The notes beneath the pieces are model-generated. The model saw only the letters and a program-made list of their open reading frames with translations. It ran no database searches and had not been told where the DNA came from. A DNA stretch of 64,000 nt. It comes from Sphaerochaeta sp032144095 (GTDB taxonomy: Bacteria > Spirochaetota > Spirochaetia > Sphaerochaetales > Sphaerochaetaceae). Made by a program: the position numbers and the translations under genes. Position 1 is the first letter of the stretch. The number at the start of each line of letters is the position of its first letter. Below are positions 25,703-35,131 of the stretch, one piece after another. The stretch lies in contig NZ_JAVSNJ010000007.1 in assembly GCF_032144095.1 (NCBI RefSeq), positions 1-64,000 on the forward strand. The letters are read 5' to 3'.

Positions 25703-27060
25703 AACCTCAACTAGACAACCGCAAGGAATTCTCCAGGCGGATGCTCTCCATAGCCCTCCCTGTAGTATTCCAGGGATTGCTGACAAACTCCCTCTCCTTT
25801 GTCGATACCCTGATGATAGGACAGCTTGGGGAGCAGGCCATAGCAGCTGTCGGGCTGGCAAACCAGATGTTCTTTCTCATCAGCCTCCTGTTTTTTGGGA
25901 TCTCCAGTGGGTCCTCCATCTTCATGTCCCAGTACTGGGGAGCCGGGAACGAAAAGAACATCAAGCGGGTCATAGCCCTCTCCGTCACGATAGCCTTTCT
26001 GGGCGCTGGGCTCGCCTCGATAGCCTCATTCTTCATCCCGACCCAACTAATGCACATATTCACCTATGATAAGGTCGTTGTCGACTTTGGGGTAACCTAC
26101 CTGAAGATCGTTGCAGTAAGCTATGTGTTCTCGGCGATAAGCCAGGTATTCTCCACAGCCCTGCGGGTGATCGGCAAAGCAAAGACACCCCTTTGGGTAG
26201 CTCTCTTCTCCCTCAGCCTCAATGCCTTGGGAAACTATTTCCTCATCTTCGGCGTCGGCCCGTTTCCCGTCCTCGGGGTTGCCGGGGCGGCGATAGCCAC
26301 GGCAGTCAGCCGACTCGCCGAAGTGGTGTTGCTGATCATCATCACCTATGCAAAGCACCCGGTTTTGGCCATCAAGGATACCAGCGCCTTCAGATGGGAC
26401 AGGAAATTTCTCGCCCTCATCATCCCTACCAGCCTACCGGTTCTCCTCAACGAGATTTTCTGGGCATTGGGGATGACAACCTACAAGATTGCATTCAGCA
26501 AGATGGGCATCAGTGCCCTCGCCGCTGTCAATGTCACCGAATCCATCGGGAACCTCTTCTTTGTCGCAATGATGGGGGTCAGCAACGCAACACTCATCAT
26601 GATAGGGATCAAGATAGGGGAAGGCAGGAACGACCTTGCACGGCTCTATGCCAAACGGTTCATTCTCATTGCCCTTGTCGTGGGAATCGGGGCTGGCCTT
26701 TTGGAGGCAACCCTGGCGCCCTGGTTTGCAAACCTCTTCAACATTGGCGAAGAGGTACGGAGGATGGCAGTATTCTGCCTCTTTGCAAATGCCATGCTTC
26801 TTCCCATCAAGAGCATCAACATGGCGGTCATAGTCGGAATCCTCCGAGCCGGAGGCGATACCCGATTCTCCATGTTTGCCGAGATGTTCGGAGTCTGGGC
26901 AGTCGGTGTTCCCCTGGCGTTTATCGGGGCTTTGGTCCTACACCTAAGCATCTGGCAACTCTACCTCCTTTTGGGGATGGAAGAGGCTACCAAGCTCTGT
27001 ATCGGCCTGGTTAGGGTGAAGAAGGATTCCTGGATAACGGACCTCACTGCTGTTCATTGA
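25699..27060 (+). CDS. MATE family efflux transporter
   Basis: A 453-residue integral membrane protein with about 12 helices in two repeats, typical of MATE exporters that drive cationic drugs or metabolites out with Na+ or H+. The N-terminal block VFQGLLTNSLSFVDTLMIGQ and GDTRFSM in the second half are characteristic. The GTG start overlaps the ygiQ stop (GTGA), indicating coupled translation. Substrate cannot be predicted. The gene is followed by nagA after 46 bp. Confidence 0.88.
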   Translation: MKPQLDNRKEFSRRMLSIALPVVFQGLLTNSLSFVDTLMIGQLGEQAIAAVGLANQMFFLISLLFFGISSGSSIFMSQYWGAGNEKNIKRVIALSVTIAFLGAGLASIASFFIPTQLMHIFTYDKVVVDFGVTYLKIVAVSYVFSAISQVFSTALRVIGKAKTPLWVALFSLSLNALGNYFLIFGVGPFPVLGVAGAAIATAVSRLAEVVLLIIITYAKHPVLAIKDTSAFRWDRKFLALIIPTSLPVLLNEIFWALGMTTYKIAFSKMGISALAAVNVTESIGNLFFVAMMGVSNATLIMIGIKIGEGRNDLARLYAKRFILIALVVGIGAGLLEATLAPWFANLFNIGEEVRRMAVFCLFANAMLLPIKSINMAVIVGILRAGGDTRFSMFAEMFGVWAVGVPLAFIGALVLHLSIWQLYLLLGMEEATKLCIGLVRVKKDSWITDLTAVH

Positions 27061-27106
27061 CCTAACGCCCGTATGCTCGTATATTTATGGCAAGAGAGGT
27101 CATCCA

Positions 27107-28291
27107 ATGGCTATACGAACAGTTCTCATCAATGGCACAGTCGTCACAGGATACGCAAAACTCAAGAATTGTGCCCTGTACATAAATGAAGAGGGCCTGA
27201 TCGGTGACATCTTCAACATGCGACGCTTCGAAGAGAAGAAGTTCCCCCCCGATACGCTTGTCATTGATATGGCCGGTAGCTACGTCATGCCGGGGTTCAT
27301 CGACTCCCACCTCCATGGCATCGGTGGCTATGGGACCGAGGACTGTTCTCCTGCCTCCATCCTTGGGATGAGCGAAAGGCTGGCCGATTTTGGGGTAAGT
27401 GCCTTCATGCCCACCGTCTATACCGACGAACTTGATGTCATGCTTGCGAGCACCAAGGCCATAGCCCAGGCCATGGGCAAGGAAAAGGGTGCGAAGATCA
27501 TGGGCATCAACCTTGAAGGGCCCTTCATCTCCTTTGCCCGTATCGGGGCCCAGAACCCCAAGGGAGTCCTTCCGGTAAGCCTGGACATCTTCAACCAGCT
27601 CATCGATGCCGGTGAGGGGAAGGTCCTTTGCATGACGGTAGCCCCAGAGCTCAAGCATATGCGTGAACTCGCCCTGCTGGCAAGGCAGAGGAACATCGTC
27701 CTGCTTGCAGGCCATACCGACGCAACCTACGAAAACATCATGGAAGGGATGCAGTGTGGCATTTTCCACTCCACCCATTTCTTCAATGCCATGAGCCGCC
27801 TCCACCACAGGAACCCAGGGACGGTAGGTGCCATCCTGATCCAGCGTGAGATGCAGTGCGAGATCATTTGTGATGGCATCCATGTCCACCAGGAACTGGT
27901 GAAGATGCTGCTCAGGGAGAAGCCCCTGGACAACATTGTCATGATCACCGACTCGCTCAAGCCCACCAAGCAGCGGACAGGCCCGATGACAGCCAATGGG
28001 ATCCCCTGCATCATCGGCCCTGAAGGGTCCTTTGTCAGCATCGAGGACCCGACCCTCTTTTTGGGCTCCGCACTGACCATGCTCCAGGGTTTCAGGAATG
28101 TCGTGGAGTGGGAGATCCCCATCCAGCAGGCATCACAGATGTCATCAACCAACCCTGCAAGGATCTATTCGTTCACCAAGCAAGGAATGCTGGTTCCCGG
28201 CTACAAGGCCGACATCGTTATCCTTGACCAGAACCTGCAGATGAAAGGTCTCTTCATCGATGGAGAACTCATACGCGACCGTTTCGCATAA
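27107..28291 (+). CDS. nagA: N-acetylglucosamine-6-phosphate deacetylase
   Basis: A cytoplasmic amidohydrolase that removes acetate from GlcNAc-6-phosphate, in amino-sugar use and peptidoglycan recycling. Metal- and substrate-binding motifs are in order: MPGFIDSHLHGIGGYGTED (about 61-79), NLEGPFIS (about 132), LLAGHTDATYEN (about 197), STHFFNAMSRLHHR (about 218) and MITDSLKP (about 281). Length 394 is normal. It has an AGAGG ribosome binding site 7 bases before the ATG and is followed after 17 bp by pepD. The run nagA-pepD-amidotransferase suggests peptide and amino-sugar scavenging. Confidence 0.92.
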   Translation: MAIRTVLINGTVVTGYAKLKNCALYINEEGLIGDIFNMRRFEEKKFPPDTLVIDMAGSYVMPGFIDSHLHGIGGYGTEDCSPASILGMSERLADFGVSAFMPTVYTDELDVMLASTKAIAQAMGKEKGAKIMGINLEGPFISFARIGAQNPKGVLPVSLDIFNQLIDAGEGKVLCMTVAPELKHMRELALLARQRNIVLLAGHTDATYENIMEGMQCGIFHSTHFFNAMSRLHHRNPGTVGAILIQREMQCEIICDGIHVHQELVKMLLREKPLDNIVMITDSLKPTKQRTGPMTANGIPCIIGPEGSFVSIEDPTLFLGSALTMLQGFRNVVEWEIPIQQASQMSSTNPARIYSFTKQGMLVPGYKADIVILDQNLQMKGLFIDGELIRDRFA

Positions 28292-28308
28292 CATAAGGAG
28301 CTATTTGC

Positions 28309-29754
28309 ATGCAATCACTATTTGAAGGCTTGGAAAACCAGAGGCTTTGGTCCTATTTCTCTGAACTTTCCCAGATTCCCCGAGAATCGGGCAACGAGGA
28401 AGGGGTACGACAATTCCTTTTGGCATTCGCAAAGAAAAACAACCTTGTGGCAATTGTCGACACCATAGGAAATGTCATCCTCAGAAAGAAAGCCTATCCA
28501 GGATATGAGAAAAGGCCATCAGTAGCCTTGCAAGGGCATATGGATATGGTCTGCGTAAAGACAGAAGAGAGTGACCACGACTTCGCCACCGACCCCATCA
28601 TCCTGGTCCGTGACGGTGACACCCTGCATGCCAAGGATACTACCCTCGGTGGCGACAATGGCATCGCCGTGGCTATGATCATGGATATCCTTGCCGACCC
28701 TGAGGGCAAGCATGGACCCTTGGAAGCAATCTTCACCGTAAGTGAGGAGACCGGCCTTACCGGCGCATTCAACATTGAGAAGGATATGGTAGAGAGCCGT
28801 CTCCTTATCAACCTGGACAGCGAGGAGGAAGGAGTCCTCTACATCGGCTGTGCCGGGGGGCTTGAGGTCGATGCAAAGCTCCCGGCCAAGCTGGAAACGA
28901 TCCCTTCCGACTACGAAGGCTTCTGCCTTACCGCCAATGGCCTACTTGGCGGGCACAGTGGCGGCGAGATACACAAACAGCGGGCAAATGCCATCAAGGT
29001 GGTGGCCAGAGCCCTTGCTTCGGTCAAGACCAAGATGCTCTTCGCCTGTGAAGGGGGAACCAAACGCAACGTCATCCCTTCGATTTGCTCGATGAGCTTC
29101 GCCGCACCCAAGTCAGAGAGGAAGGCGATCGAAGAGGCAGTACAGAAGAGCTTTGCCGAACAAAAGGATGAGTTTGCGATAAGTGACCCAGGCCTTACCC
29201 TTGAGCTCAAAAACGCAAAGCTCCCCAAGCAGGCAGCTTCTTCAGCCCAGAGCGAAGCCTTCATCAGGAGCCTCTACATAGCACCCCATGGTGTCGATGC
29301 CATGAGCATGACCATCCCAGGTATTGTGGAGACCTCCTCCAACCTGGCCATCGTTCGTTTTGAGGATGGTATCTTCTCCGTAACCAGCAGCCATCGCTCG
29401 TCGATCCTCTCCTCACGCGACGATGTCGCCCACCGCTTTGGCCAGGCTCTTGTGAGCTGTGGGGCGAGTGTTGAGTATGTGGGAGCCTACCCTTCCTGGA
29501 AGCCCAACCCGGATTCAGCTCTCACCAAGTTCTGTGCAAAGGCCTATGAGGAGTATGCTCACAAGAAACCTGTCATAACTGCAATCCATGCTGGTCTGGA
29601 GTGTGGGATCATCAACAGCAAGGTCCCTGGAATGGACTCCGTATCCTTCGGACCCAACATGGCTGATGTCCACTCGGTCAAGGAGAGGCTCTCCCTCTCG
29701 TCGGTAGAGAGAATCAGTGGCTTTACCCGCCACCTCCTTTCCATCATCGAGTGA
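28309..29754 (+). CDS. pepD: Aminoacyl-histidine dipeptidase (M20 family)
   Basis: A dinuclear zinc dipeptidase of the PepD type, hydrolysing Xaa-His and other dipeptides in the cytoplasm. M20 motifs are visible: LQGHMDMVC (metal His and Asp, about 74-82), TTLGGDNGIAVAM (about 107), the catalytic SEETGLTG (about 145) and INLDSEEEG (about 166). Length 481 matches E. coli PepD. A good AGGAG ribosome binding site precedes the ATG. It sits in the nagA operon and its stop overlaps the next start. Confidence 0.92.
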   Translation: MQSLFEGLENQRLWSYFSELSQIPRESGNEEGVRQFLLAFAKKNNLVAIVDTIGNVILRKKAYPGYEKRPSVALQGHMDMVCVKTEESDHDFATDPIILVRDGDTLHAKDTTLGGDNGIAVAMIMDILADPEGKHGPLEAIFTVSEETGLTGAFNIEKDMVESRLLINLDSEEEGVLYIGCAGGLEVDAKLPAKLETIPSDYEGFCLTANGLLGGHSGGEIHKQRANAIKVVARALASVKTKMLFACEGGTKRNVIPSICSMSFAAPKSERKAIEEAVQKSFAEQKDEFAISDPGLTLELKNAKLPKQAASSAQSEAFIRSLYIAPHGVDAMSMTIPGIVETSSNLAIVRFEDGIFSVTSSHRSSILSSRDDVAHRFGQALVSCGASVEYVGAYPSWKPNPDSALTKFCAKAYEEYAHKKPVITAIHAGLECGIINSKVPGMDSVSFGPNMADVHSVKERLSLSSVERISGFTRHLLSIIE

Positions 29755-30479
29755 GGCGACCGGTCATCGGGATAGCGGGGACTCTGGATTCACCACCCCT
29801 ATCCTCAGCCTTCAGGGGTGTACGGCGAGATTTCACCAATGAGGCGTATACCGCCTCGCTGGTGAAAGCCGGTTCCCTTCCGATCCTGCTTCCTACCATC
29901 CTTTCGGAAGTCGAGGCGCTGCTCCATCTCTGTGATGGCATCCTGCTTCCCGGAGGGTTTGACATCGAGCCGGAGCTCTACGGGGAAAAACGGTCTTCCC
30001 TCTGTGGAAAGATTGAGAAAGAGTCCGACCTCTTCCAGTTGGAGCTGCTGCGCTCTGCACAGAGGAGAGGCATCCCTGTCCTGGGAATCTGCAAGGGCCT
30101 GCAGCTGATCAACGTGTTTTTTGGGGGCAAGCTCTACCAGGACCTATCTTTAAGCGGAGAAAAGGGAACCATCCACGCCCAAGGGCAAAAGGATGTTCCC
30201 TTCTTCCATACGGTAACCTTGCAAAAGGAAACCAAGCTCAGCAAAATCTTTGGCCTTCCTTCCCTTTCGGTGAACTCATTCCACCACCAGGGTATCGCAA
30301 CCTTGGGGCGGGGCCTTGTTGCCTCGGCCCTGTGTGATGATGGGTTCGTGGAAGCCATTGAACAGGGGGCCGGCAGCTGGTGCATTGGGGTACAGTGGCA
30401 TCCTGAGGACATGATGAGAACCTCAGAAAGCATGTTGCCCCTCTTCTCAGCCTTCGTTGAGGCCTCTAGGCATTCCTGA
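29751..30479 (+). CDS. Class I glutamine amidotransferase, gamma-Glu hydrolase type
   Basis: The 242-residue protein resembles the PuuD/peptidase C26 group, which hydrolyses gamma-glutamyl bonds such as gamma-glutamyl-GABA. The triad is visible: nucleophile Cys in LGICKGLQLINV (about 110), and His and Glu in VQWHPEDM near the C-terminus; LPGGFDIEPELYG is the family oxyanion region. It starts with a GTG overlapping the pepD stop by 4 bases, so it is the last gene of a coupled run. Its end overlaps the convergent flavodiiron gene by 14 bases. Substrate inferred only at family level. Confidence 0.85.
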   Translation: MRRPVIGIAGTLDSPPLSSAFRGVRRDFTNEAYTASLVKAGSLPILLPTILSEVEALLHLCDGILLPGGFDIEPELYGEKRSSLCGKIEKESDLFQLELLRSAQRRGIPVLGICKGLQLINVFFGGKLYQDLSLSGEKGTIHAQGQKDVPFFHTVTLQKETKLSKIFGLPSLSVNSFHHQGIATLGRGLVASALCDDGFVEAIEQGAGSWCIGVQWHPEDMMRTSESMLPLFSAFVEASRHS

Positions 30480-31677
30480 TCTGCCTTGCCATCTCCTTGG
30501 CCATGGCGTACGCACGCTTCTTATCCTCTTCCGTAGCAGATCCCTGGTACTCCACAACCCCGACACAATCCAGCTTCATGGTCTCGCTAAACACATCAAA
30601 CTGCTTTTGGGCACCCCCTGACCAACCAAAGGAACCAAATCGCATGGTCTTCCTTTTCTGTACATGACTTCGTTCAAGGAGGTCCAGGATATGGTACATC
30701 GGAGGGAACATCTTGTATTCATAGGTCGGCATGCCGATGACCAGCCCTTCAGACCGCCAGGCCTTCTCCAGGACAAACGAGGCATGGGTCTGGGGGATCT
30801 CAAGGACATGGACCTTCAGGCCCTCGCTCTCCGCCCCTTCCACCACGAAGGGGACCAAGGCCGCCGTGTTGCCATACATGCTGGACCAGATGACCGTGAT
30901 CTCCTTCTCCCTGGGGCCATCCATATAGGTGGCAAGGCTCTTGTACCATGCAATGATCTTTTCAGGCTCCCCTCTCCACACCACGCCGTGGCTTGGGGCA
31001 ACCTGGCTGATGGGAAGGTCAGCAAGCTTTGCGATACCCCTCAGGACAAAGGAGGAGAAGGAAGAGACGATGTTTGCATAGTAGCGCTCGGTCTCCCCTT
31101 CCAGCAAGGTTCTCTCCCTAAGGGTGAGCTCATCGTCAAAGCAGTGCTCGTACTGGCCGAATGAGCCGAAGGCGTCACAGCTGAAAAGGATCCTATCCTC
31201 AACAGCATAGGTCATCATGGTCTCAGGCCAGTGGATGTTCGGGGTCATGAAAAACTTCAGGGTCTTTCCCCCCAGGTCGATCGTCTCCCCATCCTTGACA
31301 GGGCGTACATTCTTCTCGATCTTATAGAAGTGCCTGATAAGGGCAACAGCCTTATCGGAGCAGAGAATCTCCACATTGGGATGCTTCTCTACAAACGCTA
31401 CCATGGCGCCGGTATGGTCAGGCTCCATGTGGTTCAGGATCAGGAAGTCCAGGTTCCCATTGTTGGAATCCAGTTCATCCAGTTGCCTGTCAACTGCCTC
31501 AGAGGCCCCATCCCAATCCTTGACCAGGTCGATCATGGCAGTTTTTTCGGAGCCCTTCACAATATAGGCGTTGAGCATGACCCCATGGGGAATTGGCCAT
31601 ATGCCCTCAAACAGATCCCTATTTCCAATCTTGGCAGCTACACGGTAGATACCATCAGCCATAACATCAGGTTTCAT
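30466..31677 (-). CDS. Flavodiiron protein (A-type flavoprotein)
   Basis: A cytoplasmic enzyme reducing O2 to water and/or NO to N2O, protecting anaerobes. The metallo-beta-lactamase-like domain (1-250) carries iron ligands in LNHMEPDHTGAM (HxExDH, about 78-89), an NIHWPETM histidine (about 149) and SHGVVW (about 228). The flavodoxin domain starts near 256 with VIWSSMYGNTAALV binding FMN. Length 403 is typical; no rubredoxin domain is fused, so a separate electron donor is needed. It has a GGAGAGGAG ribosome binding site and appears monocistronic. Confidence 0.93.
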   Translation of the reverse strand: MKPDVMADGIYRVAAKIGNRDLFEGIWPIPHGVMLNAYIVKGSEKTAMIDLVKDWDGASEAVDRQLDELDSNNGNLDFLILNHMEPDHTGAMVAFVEKHPNVEILCSDKAVALIRHFYKIEKNVRPVKDGETIDLGGKTLKFFMTPNIHWPETMMTYAVEDRILFSCDAFGSFGQYEHCFDDELTLRERTLLEGETERYYANIVSSFSSFVLRGIAKLADLPISQVAPSHGVVWRGEPEKIIAWYKSLATYMDGPREKEITVIWSSMYGNTAALVPFVVEGAESEGLKVHVLEIPQTHASFVLEKAWRSEGLVIGMPTYEYKMFPPMYHILDLLERSHVQKRKTMRFGSFGWSGGAQKQFDVFSETMKLDCVGVVEYQGSATEEDKKRAYAMAKEMARQIRNA

Positions 31678-31737
31678 ATGATTCTCCTCTCCTGCTAGGA
31701 TACACCAATTGTGCAGTCAAGGGAATTGCCACCCGCC

Positions 31738-32448
31738 CTAGGGGGTGAGGTCTGCCCTTCTCTGCAAGGAGAAGATGTTCTGCTGGTGTTTCTTCCACAA
31801 GGGAAGGTGTTTGTCCAGAAAGGCATGGAAGAGGGGACCATGGTCAAAGTGGACCAGGTGGGCCATCTCATGGAGTACCAGATAGGAGAGGTCCTCATCC
31901 GACAGGCAGGCTGCGCGTAAGGAGAAGTTCAAATTCCCCCGGGAGGAACAGCTCCCCCACCGCTTCTGTGAGTCCCGGATGGTATAGGAGGGAGCATCAA
32001 GTCCAAGCCGTTCAGACCAAAAGCGTATCAGTGGTTCGATCCGCTCCCTAGCCGCCTTTCGGTAGATCTGCTTGAGGGCATGGGATAGGGCCTCCTTTTC
32101 TGGAGGGGTATCCACGTAGGTAACTGCAAACAGGTCTGCCACGATCGCTATGGTTGCCCTCTTTCCCGGCTGGAGGGAGAGCGTGTGCACCCTCCCAGCA
32201 AAGAGGAAGGTATCACCATGCTCCCAGGTATGCCCATAGAGCTCATGTGCCTCTTTTTGGCTTGCAATGGTCTTTTCGAGTTTCTTCTGGTTACCGGTAA
32301 TGACTCGCTCAATGGTGGTGAGGCTTTCCCGATAGGGTGCACTTACCCTGACATCGCCATTGCCCAGTACCCTGACGGTAATGTTCCTGCATCGCCGAAG
32401 GCGGGACAAGGTATAGCTGATACCTGCCACTTTACCGACTGTTTTCAT
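31738..32448 (-). CDS. YgjP-like zinc metallopeptidase (DUF45/M48-related)
   Basis: Starting from the ATG at 32448 the protein has 236 residues. The C-terminal half holds the family signature RWGSCSSRGNLNFSLR followed by the zinc motif HEMAHLVHFDHGPLF (HExxH), as in YgjP/SprT-like metallopeptidases. The frame is open for 101 codons upstream, but that part overlaps the divergent gene at 32467 and shows no matching pattern, so I leave it out. The divergent starts are only 18 bp apart. Function of this family is unclear; some members act on proteins linked to DNA or the envelope. Confidence 0.8.
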   Translation of the reverse strand: MKTVGKVAGISYTLSRLRRCRNITVRVLGNGDVRVSAPYRESLTTIERVITGNQKKLEKTIASQKEAHELYGHTWEHGDTFLFAGRVHTLSLQPGKRATIAIVADLFAVTYVDTPPEKEALSHALKQIYRKAARERIEPLIRFWSERLGLDAPSYTIRDSQKRWGSCSSRGNLNFSLRAACLSDEDLSYLVLHEMAHLVHFDHGPLFHAFLDKHLPLWKKHQQNIFSLQRRADLTP

Positions 32449-32459
32449 TTTGGTACAGT
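32431..32459 (+). promoter_or_regulatory. Leaderless promoter of the 143-residue ORF
   Basis: TTTACC, 17-bp spacer, TACAGT, then 7 nt to the ATG at 32467. The promoter overlaps the first codons of the divergent metallopeptidase gene. Confidence 0.4.
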
Positions 32460-32466
32460 TACCCCC

Positions 32467-32898
32467 ATGCACAAGATAGAGCCCATGATACTCCATTTGC
32501 TTCAGGAAATTCCATATGTAGCTTTTCCCAACCTCCCCAGGGAGGGGGAAGAGGCTATCGAGATGATGCTCACCCACATGGACAGCGCCCCGATAGGCAG
32601 CGAGGCCTGCATTCACCTCTCCGGCATCCTCACCACCTTGGAGGGCGGCTACCAGGACCCTCCCGGGGAGGAGATGAGGCTTGCTGTTGCAAAAGGGGAA
32701 AAGCACCCAAAGCGGCCAAGCGACTTTAGCATCGAGGCGGGTTCCTACCACTTCCTTCAGCTACCCATCGCCCCCCAGAGTGATCTCATCACCAGACGGC
32801 TTGAGACACTTCTCAGCGATGGGCCGTCGCTCATCTACCTGAGGGTACTCAAGGAGAGCGTGGTCGAGTTGGTGATACAGCTGCTGTACAGGCCCTAG
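32467..32898 (+). CDS. Hypothetical protein, 143 residues
   Basis: I do not recognise this protein. It is soluble, acidic to neutral, with no signal peptide or membrane helix; visible features are MHKIEPMILHLLQEIPYVAF at the N-terminus, an FSIEAGSYHFLQLP strand near the middle, and a hydrophobic helix SLIYLRVLKESVVELVIQLL at the C-terminus. Codon use matches its neighbours. The ATG at 32467 is supported by a promoter whose -10 lies 7 bases before it; the frame is open upstream, but that stretch belongs to the divergent gene. The 3' end overlaps the LysO gene by 4 bases in convergent orientation. Confidence 0.65.
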   Translation: MHKIEPMILHLLQEIPYVAFPNLPREGEEAIEMMLTHMDSAPIGSEACIHLSGILTTLEGGYQDPPGEEMRLAVAKGEKHPKRPSDFSIEAGSYHFLQLPIAPQSDLITRRLETLLSDGPSLIYLRVLKESVVELVIQLLYRP

Positions 32899-33839
32899 AA
32901 GAAGAGGGGGATCAGCAAGGGTGCAACCAGGCTCATGACCACCCCATGGTAGATGCTGCCAATGATTACCTTCGTCCCAAAGTGGCTGGTAAGCAGGACC
33001 AGGGTCACGTCCATGCTGGTAGCCCCTGCCGTGCAGACAGCAGGATAGTAGTAGCGCCTGCCCAGCCTGCCCAAAAGCGGGATGAGGAAGAAGGAGAAGC
33101 TCTCCCTCAGCAGGTTCACCAGAAAGGAGACCGATCCGAGGATCGGGTAGCCCAGATCGCTGATGAGGATGCCCGAAAGCGAATACCATCCGAAGCCGCT
33201 TACCATACCCAACCCCTCCCTGATGGTAAACGGGGTAACAAGGGGAGTAAGCAAGGTTCCAAGATATGAGCCGACTATCGTGAAGAGGGGGAGCAGCAGC
33301 AAGCCCTTGTCGGAGAGGATTCCCCGAAAGCTGATGTTTTTCTGCACCAAGCCCATTCCCACACAAAAGAGCATCGCATAGAGCAGGTAACTTACCAACG
33401 AGCTCCTATACCAGCCGAACAGAGGGGTAAAAAGCCTAAGGAGCACTCCCAGAACCACGATGCTTACCAGAAAAAGGGGCTCTTTCAAGACATCCCATAT
33501 CCGCCTGAACAGGCTCTGCTCCTTGCGTGGAGCAATGTCGATGGCTAGGGCTGGCCCATCCGAAGAGAAGATCATGGAGCCACCAAGGGCCACAGCCATG
33601 GTACCCAGGACACTTATGAGGGTGAGCATGAGGGCGGAAAGCCCTATGGTCCCAAACTGTTTGGCTATGCCGTCGATGCTTCCGGTGTTCACACCCATAA
33701 AGAAAAGCAGAAGCCAGACCAAAAAAGTCTGTCCTACTGCAGCGGTTTTGACAAATCGGTGTTTTCCCAGCAATCGTGCTGCAACCACTCCGCAAAGCAG
33801 TGCAAGGGCCAGTTTTCCTAGGTAGATGAAGGTGTCCAT
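32895..33839 (-). CDS. lysO: LysO-family lysine exporter
   Basis: The 314-residue membrane protein has about 8-9 helices and the LysO/YbjE (DUF340) signatures: GMVSGFGWYSLSGILI near residue 205 and PAVCTAGATSMDVTLVLL near 270. LysO exports L-lysine and its toxic analogue thialysine. The N-terminal half carries a shorter hydrophobic domain joined to it by a charged loop (DIAPRKEQSLFRR). The ATG at 33839 lies 9 bases after a -10 hexamer with a consensus -35 box and no ribosome binding site; the upstream TTG at 33848 is less likely. Divergent from the TraB gene, with which it shares a short promoter region. Confidence 0.82.
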   Translation of the reverse strand: MDTFIYLGKLALALLCGVVAARLLGKHRFVKTAAVGQTFLVWLLLFFMGVNTGSIDGIAKQFGTIGLSALMLTLISVLGTMAVALGGSMIFSSDGPALAIDIAPRKEQSLFRRIWDVLKEPLFLVSIVVLGVLLRLFTPLFGWYRSSLVSYLLYAMLFCVGMGLVQKNISFRGILSDKGLLLLPLFTIVGSYLGTLLTPLVTPFTIREGLGMVSGFGWYSLSGILISDLGYPILGSVSFLVNLLRESFSFFLIPLLGRLGRRYYYPAVCTAGATSMDVTLVLLTSHFGTKVIIGSIYHGVVMSLVAPLLIPLFF

Positions 33840-33848
33840 GATGGGCAA

Positions 33849-33877
33849 AATGTATAGTAATCTTTGCGCCGTGTCAA
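33849..33877 (-). promoter_or_regulatory. lysO promoter, near-leaderless
   Basis: On the minus strand TTGACA (33877-33872), 17-bp spacer, TACATT (33854-33849), 9 nt to the ATG at 33839. TATACA two bases upstream is an alternative -10. Confidence 0.5.
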
Positions 33878-33883
33878 ATTCCC

Positions 33884-33912
33884 TTGTTTCTCGGCCCTCT
33901 CTTGAGTATAGT
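33884..33912 (+). promoter_or_regulatory. TraB-family gene promoter, leaderless type
   Basis: TTGTTT, 17-bp spacer, TATAGT, then 7 nt to the ATG at 33920. No Shine-Dalgarno sequence is present. Confidence 0.5.
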
Positions 33913-33919
33913 TGTTTGC

Positions 33920-35113
33920 ATGATTGCAGAAAAACTGAGTGATACCTTCCACCGACTCACGTTCAAGGACGGTCGGCAAATAATTCTTGTGGGAACTGCA
34001 CACGTCTCAAAAGAGAGCGTTGATGAGGTTACCTCGTATATAGACAGTGAAGGTCCCGACCATATCTGCCTTGAACTTGACGATGGACGCTTCAAGAACA
34101 AGGAAGAGGAGAGCTCCTGGTCCAACATGGACATCAAGAAGGTCCTGAAGGAAAACAAGGGTTTCCTGCTGGTGGCCAACATGGCCCTCGCCTCGTTTCA
34201 GAAGCGGATGGGAAACCAGTCGGGAAGTGCCCCGGGCGAGGAGATACTGGGGGCTGCACGCATAGCAAAGGAGAGGGAGATCCCCTACTCGCTCTGCGAC
34301 CGCGACATCCAGATCACCTTCAAGCGGGCCTGGAGACTTTCCAACCTGTGGAACAAGGCAAAGCTCATTGCAACCATCATCTCGGCAGTCTTCAGCAATG
34401 AGAAGATTTCTGCAGAAGACCTTGAGGAACTGAAGAAAAGCGATGTCATGCAGAACATGATGGATGAGATGGCAAAGGAACTTCCTTCGGTGAAGGCTGT
34501 CCTCATCGACGAGCGTGACCGCTATCTTGCCACCAGCATCTTCACAGCCCCTGGGGAAAAGAAGCTTGCCGTCATAGGTGCAGGTCATCAGGGAGGTATC
34601 GTCAAGGCCCTTGAGAAACTGGAAAGCGGAGAGCTCTCCACAAACCTTGAGGATATCATTGACGTCCCCCCTCCTGGGAATGGGGGAAAGATCCTTTCGT
34701 GGGCCTTCCCCATCCTCATCATCGGCATCCTTCTCTATGGCTTCCTCAACCTTGGGCAGCAAGAGGGGTTCAAACTGTTCGGATACTGGCTTGCTACAAA
34801 CATGTCCTTTACAGCCTTGGGGGCAATCCTATCCTTGGCACACCCGCTGAATATCCTGGTGAGCATATTGTCAGCACCCCTAACAAGCTTGCATCCTGGC
34901 ATTGGCATCGGTATGGTCAGCGGTCTGATGGAGGCTACCCTGCGTAAGCCCAAGGTCAAGGACTTCGAGAACCTCAGTGACGATGCCACCACCTTCAAGG
35001 GCTGGTACAAGAACCGGGTTCTGCATATCCTGTTGATCTTCCTGTTGACCAGCTTCTTTGCCTCGATCGGCAATGTGGTGGTATTCCCCATCCTCTTGAG
35101 TAGATTGGGTTAG
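33920..35113 (+). CDS. TraB/PrgY family membrane protein
   Basis: Starting at the ATG at 33920 the product has 397 residues. The TraB motif GTAHVSKESVDEV lies near residue 25, followed by CLELDDGRF and GAGHQGGIVKALEKL (about 217), which mark the TIKI/TraB fold. The C-terminal 140 residues hold about four membrane helices. Enterococcal TraB/PrgY shuts down pheromone activity and may be a membrane protease; the role elsewhere is unknown. The frame is open upstream to a TTG at 33884, but that would start in the -35 box. It is followed by a terminator. Confidence 0.8.
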   Translation: MIAEKLSDTFHRLTFKDGRQIILVGTAHVSKESVDEVTSYIDSEGPDHICLELDDGRFKNKEEESSWSNMDIKKVLKENKGFLLVANMALASFQKRMGNQSGSAPGEEILGAARIAKEREIPYSLCDRDIQITFKRAWRLSNLWNKAKLIATIISAVFSNEKISAEDLEELKKSDVMQNMMDEMAKELPSVKAVLIDERDRYLATSIFTAPGEKKLAVIGAGHQGGIVKALEKLESGELSTNLEDIIDVPPPGNGGKILSWAFPILIIGILLYGFLNLGQQEGFKLFGYWLATNMSFTALGAILSLAHPLNILVSILSAPLTSLHPGIGIGMVSGLMEATLRKPKVKDFENLSDDATTFKGWYKNRVLHILLIFLLTSFFASIGNVVVFPILLSRLG

Positions 35114-35131
35114 GTAGGCAGGCTAACGAAT

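Noticed and set aside
26193..27014. 273-codon frame inside the MATE gene
   Set aside because: Same-strand shifted frame; rich in Arg, Gln and His as expected of a +1 shadow of a membrane protein.
27062..27889. 275-codon minus-strand frame over nagA
   Set aside because: Antisense to a complete NagA with intact metal-binding motifs.
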